From Spirochaetota bacterium (GTDB lineage: Bacteria > Spirochaetota > Spirochaetia > Treponematales > Treponemataceae): a stretch of DNA of 48,421 nt. The stretch spans positions 1 to 48,421 of the forward strand of contig JAEWSQ010000019.1 in assembly GCA_023398165.1 (NCBI GenBank), read 5' to 3'. This document shows, piece by piece, positions 46,104 to 48,421 of the stretch. A model generated the notes under the pieces. It was not told the DNA's origin and searched no databases. It saw only the letters and a list, made by a program, of their open reading frames with translations. Made by a program: the position numbers and the translations under genes. How positions within the stretch are numbered: position 1 is the first letter of the stretch; each line of letters begins with the position of its first letter.

Positions 46104-48421
46104 TTACTGCTCTTTTTTACCCTTTTTTACCAGTCCGTACACGAAAACCGAGGCAGTACCTGCCATTGCAAGAAGCAATAGTATGCCGAATGCAAGAAGT
46201 AACGGACTTGCTTTTACTGTATCTTCCTGAACCGCCGGCTCATTACCACTGCTGAATGAAGTGATAACTGCAGTTTTTGCATCAGTTTCTTCCATATAAA
46301 CAGCGGTGTTTGAAGAGGCAGCATCGGTTGCGGATACAGCACCTGGCGAGGATGCGGTATCCGGCAGGAGTGAAAGACTGTCTGCAGAGGGCTTTTGCAC
46401 ATCCGGTGCAAAGCTGATAGTTCCGTTCTTTGATGTAAGGTTAATACCGCCCGATGAATCATTGACTGCAGATACAGGCTTCTTGAGCGATACGGAGAGG
46501 TTTTCTGCCGGTTCTTTATCAGTTTTACTGTTCTCCTGTACAGCTACTGTAGTATTGCTGTCTTTCTTTGAGAACTCATACTCCGTTGCAGGCAGGTAGG
46601 TGTAGCCCTGGACAAAGAGATCCGCCTTTGTTCCCGTACTTCCCGCTCCTATCGTTACCGGTGTGGGGATTGCGGTTTTGGGAATAGTGCGGTAGGAGAG
46701 GGTTACTCCTCCATACGAGCCATTTGAAGTGTTTTTAGCTTTATCTGTAAGTTTTACAATTATTTGCTGGTATCCAGTTCCATTAAATGTAATACCATTA
46801 ACTTCCATAGCAGTACTACTCGTGTAAATGTCACCGAACGTTATTGTTGAACCGCTGTGAAAATATTTGCCTGTTGCTAAATCTGCAATATCAGTGACTT
46901 TGGTAAGTGTGCTGCCGTCTGCTTTAACAGTTGTCGGGTTCAGAGAACTGAATCCAGAACCTGAAAAGTTTACTTCAACCACTCCGGTTAAATCAACTTT
47001 GGTGGTAAAGGTACATACTCCGCCTGCTGTAACTGTAATTCCAGCTGCTGTAGTGTCAGGAAGTGTTTTGTCCAGAATAACATCGCCGTCAATAGCAGAA
47101 CCTCCATTGTTTAATACATCTGTCAATGTTATGTCTATATCTTTTGATTCCTCTGTAGTACCGTCAACCTTCACACCTGTGATAACTATTGTACTCGCGG
47201 TTTTGATCTCCGTCCCAAGTTTAATGGTTGAACCTGAAATAAAGAATTCTCCTGCTGCCAGATTGGCTTCTGTGTATTGTCTAGTGAGCGGAGTACCTCC
47301 ATCGATAGTAATTGAAGGATTATCTAGTGATGAATAGCCGCCGCTATCTCCAGAGAAGGTAATTGTTTTCAATCCTGAAAAATCTATATTTGTTACAATC
47401 GTAGCTTTAGATGTAAGATTATCAGCATTGTTTATATACCCTGTTCCTGCATTTGTTCCCCCTAAATCAAAGGAAGATACTGTAGGACTGGAGGAATCAA
47501 GGGTTACACCGCCGTCAATAACGCCCGATGAGTTACCCGCAGCGTCGGTGAGTGTTATGTCTACATCCCTTACCCCGTCTGCACCAGAGGAAACTGTAAC
47601 ACCGTCAAGTACGATAGTGCTTGCAGCAGTAAGAGCAGTACCGAGAGTAATAGTTGAACCGCTGAGTAAGAATTCTCCTGAGGAAGGACTTCCTGTAGTA
47701 ATCTTAGTGAGACTGGGATTACCATTTATACTGACGCTCGTTGTTGCAAGCGAAGCATAATTGTCTCCCGAGAAGGTAATTATTCTTACACCGGGACTAT
47801 CAGCCGCCGCCGCTATAGTTGCAGTTACCGCAGTATTTTTTGTGAATCCTGAAGCAGCGCCTGTTCCAGCGAGTGTGAATGTTGCAGAAGGATTTGTCGT
47901 ATTAAGGGTTACACCGCCATCAATACCGCCCGATGAGTTACCCGCAGCGTCAATGAGGGTTATATCAACATCCCTTACCCCGTCTGCACCAGAGGAAACT
48001 GTAACACCGTCAAGTACGATAGTGCTTGCAGCAGTAAGAGCAGTACCGAGAGTAATAGTTGAACCGCTGAGTAAGAATTCTCCAGAGGCCGGACTTCCTG
48101 AAGTAATCTTAGTGAGACTAGGATTACCATTTATACTGACGCTCGTTGTTGCAAGCGAAGCATAATCATCGCCCGAGAAGGTAATTATTCTTACACCGGA
48201 AGTATCGGCCGCCGCCGCTATAGTTGCAGTTGCCGCAGTACTCTTTGTGAATCCTGCAGCAGCGCCTGTTCCAGCGAGTGTGAATGTTGCAGAAGGAGAA
48301 GCCGTGTCATAGGTAACTGATGCTGTGAACATGGAGTTTGTTGCATGGGTATTAGTAACTGCATCGGTAAACTTGACGGAGATCTCTTTATCTCCCTGCG
48401 ATGTAACCGGTATGGGCAGAT
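46104..48421 (-). CDS. Large Ig-repeat membrane-anchored protein (5' end outside window)
   Basis: The frame is open to the right edge of the window, so at least 771 residues are seen and the N-terminus is missing. Tandem beta-rich repeats of about 135 residues carry ITFSGDNYASLATTSVSING, GEFLLSGSTITLGTALTAAS and VRDVDITLTDAAGNSS, resembling bacterial Ig-like adhesin repeats; two are nearly identical. A less conserved repeat follows, then a Ser/Thr-rich spacer, one C-terminal membrane helix (LLLAFGILLLLAMAG region) and a basic tail KKGKKEQ. This predicts an extracytoplasmic stalk held in the inner membrane by its C-terminus. It heads the minus-strand surface cluster. Confidence 0.85.
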   Translation of the reverse strand, partial: LPIPVTSQGDKEISVKFTDAVTNTHATNSMFTASVTYDTASPSATFTLAGTGAAAGFTKSTAATATIAAAADTSGVRIITFSGDDYASLATTSVSINGNPSLTKITSGSPASGEFLLSGSTITLGTALTAASTIVLDGVTVSSGADGVRDVDITLIDAAGNSSGGIDGGVTLNTTNPSATFTLAGTGAASGFTKNTAVTATIAAAADSPGVRIITFSGDNYASLATTSVSINGNPSLTKITTGSPSSGEFLLSGSTITLGTALTAASTIVLDGVTVSSGADGVRDVDITLTDAAGNSSGVIDGGVTLDSSSPTVSSFDLGGTNAGTGYINNADNLTSKATIVTNIDFSGLKTITFSGDSGGYSSLDNPSITIDGGTPLTRQYTEANLAAGEFFISGSTIKLGTEIKTASTIVITGVKVDGTTEESKDIDITLTDVLNNGGSAIDGDVILDKTLPDTTAAGITVTAGGVCTFTTKVDLTGVVEVNFSGSGFSSLNPTTVKADGSTLTKVTDIADLATGKYFHSGSTITFGDIYTSSTAMEVNGITFNGTGYQQIIVKLTDKAKNTSNGSYGGVTLSYRTIPKTAIPTPVTIGAGSTGTKADLFVQGYTYLPATEYEFSKKDSNTTVAVQENSKTDKEPAENLSVSLKKPVSAVNDSSGGINLTSKNGTISFAPDVQKPSADSLSLLPDTASSPGAVSATDAASSNTAVYMEETDAKTAVITSFSSGNEPAVQEDTVKASPLLLAFGILLLLAMAGTASVFVYGLVKKGKKEQ
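47501..48310 (-). repeat. Two 405-bp tandem repeats within the Ig-repeat gene
   Basis: 47501-47905 and 47906-48310 align end to end with period 405 bp (135 codons). Long stretches are identical, including silent positions, pointing to recent duplication or ongoing gene conversion. Confidence 0.88.

Overview
The window looks like chromosome from an anaerobic, host- or gut-associated spirochaete, most likely a Treponema relative. This is an inference from the mix of genes: Rex and AdhE, glycogen use, a GH115 glucuronidase for plant xylan, a chemotaxis receptor, a CHASE2 adenylate cyclase, FecR-like and Ig-like surface proteins, and lipoproteins with relaxed lipoboxes. There is no rRNA or other direct marker, and I found no tRNA, CRISPR array, transposase or phage gene. 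The DNA is moderately AT-rich.

Layout. 1-2249: a DUF4143-type AAA ATPase set in intergenic DNA full of short dispersed repeats. 2250-10402: GH115 alpha-glucuronidase (-), a Nudix hydrolase (+), then on the minus strand a secreted unknown, an EamA exporter, a D12 adenine methyltransferase and a chemotaxis receptor. 10403-13997: a rex-serC-serA transcription unit with two Rex operators around its promoter and a strong terminator. 14156-17264: a membrane lytic transglycosylase, a GH5-like protein, a PtsN-type EIIA and a small unknown. 17259-23881: addB-addA recombination nuclease (-). 23991-30963: glgX and glgP (glycogen breakdown), then two adjacent radical SAM genes. 31183-33765: adhE (-). 34169-34626: a DUF2442 gene with a broken DUF4160 partner. 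34909-38506: an EamA exporter, then a polar amino-acid ABC transporter (binding lipoprotein, permease, ATPase) behind a leader terminator. 38891-40240: a second DUF4143 ATPase behind an array of direct repeats. 40734-48421: a minus-strand surface and signalling cluster: CHASE2 adenylate cyclase, Ig-like lipoprotein, FecR-like secreted protein and a large Ig-repeat membrane protein that runs off the right edge.

How the genes fit together. Xylan side-chain removal, glycogen breakdown, AdhE and Rex fit a fermentative life in which NADH/NAD+ balance sets gene expression; here Rex also sits at the head of serine synthesis. The last four genes look like an envelope-sensing set with cyclic AMP output.

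Main points of interest: (i) at least six genes whose -10 box lies only 6-11 bases before the ATG with no Shine-Dalgarno, suggesting leaderless mRNAs; (ii) a paired radical SAM locus whose first member carries three extra CxxC motifs; (iii) a perfect 44-bp palindrome whose 20-bp core recurs near adhE; (iv) a compact leader hairpin followed by nine U before the amino-acid transporter; (v) several families of short intergenic hairpin repeats, including a tandemly duplicated one inside the ABC operon.
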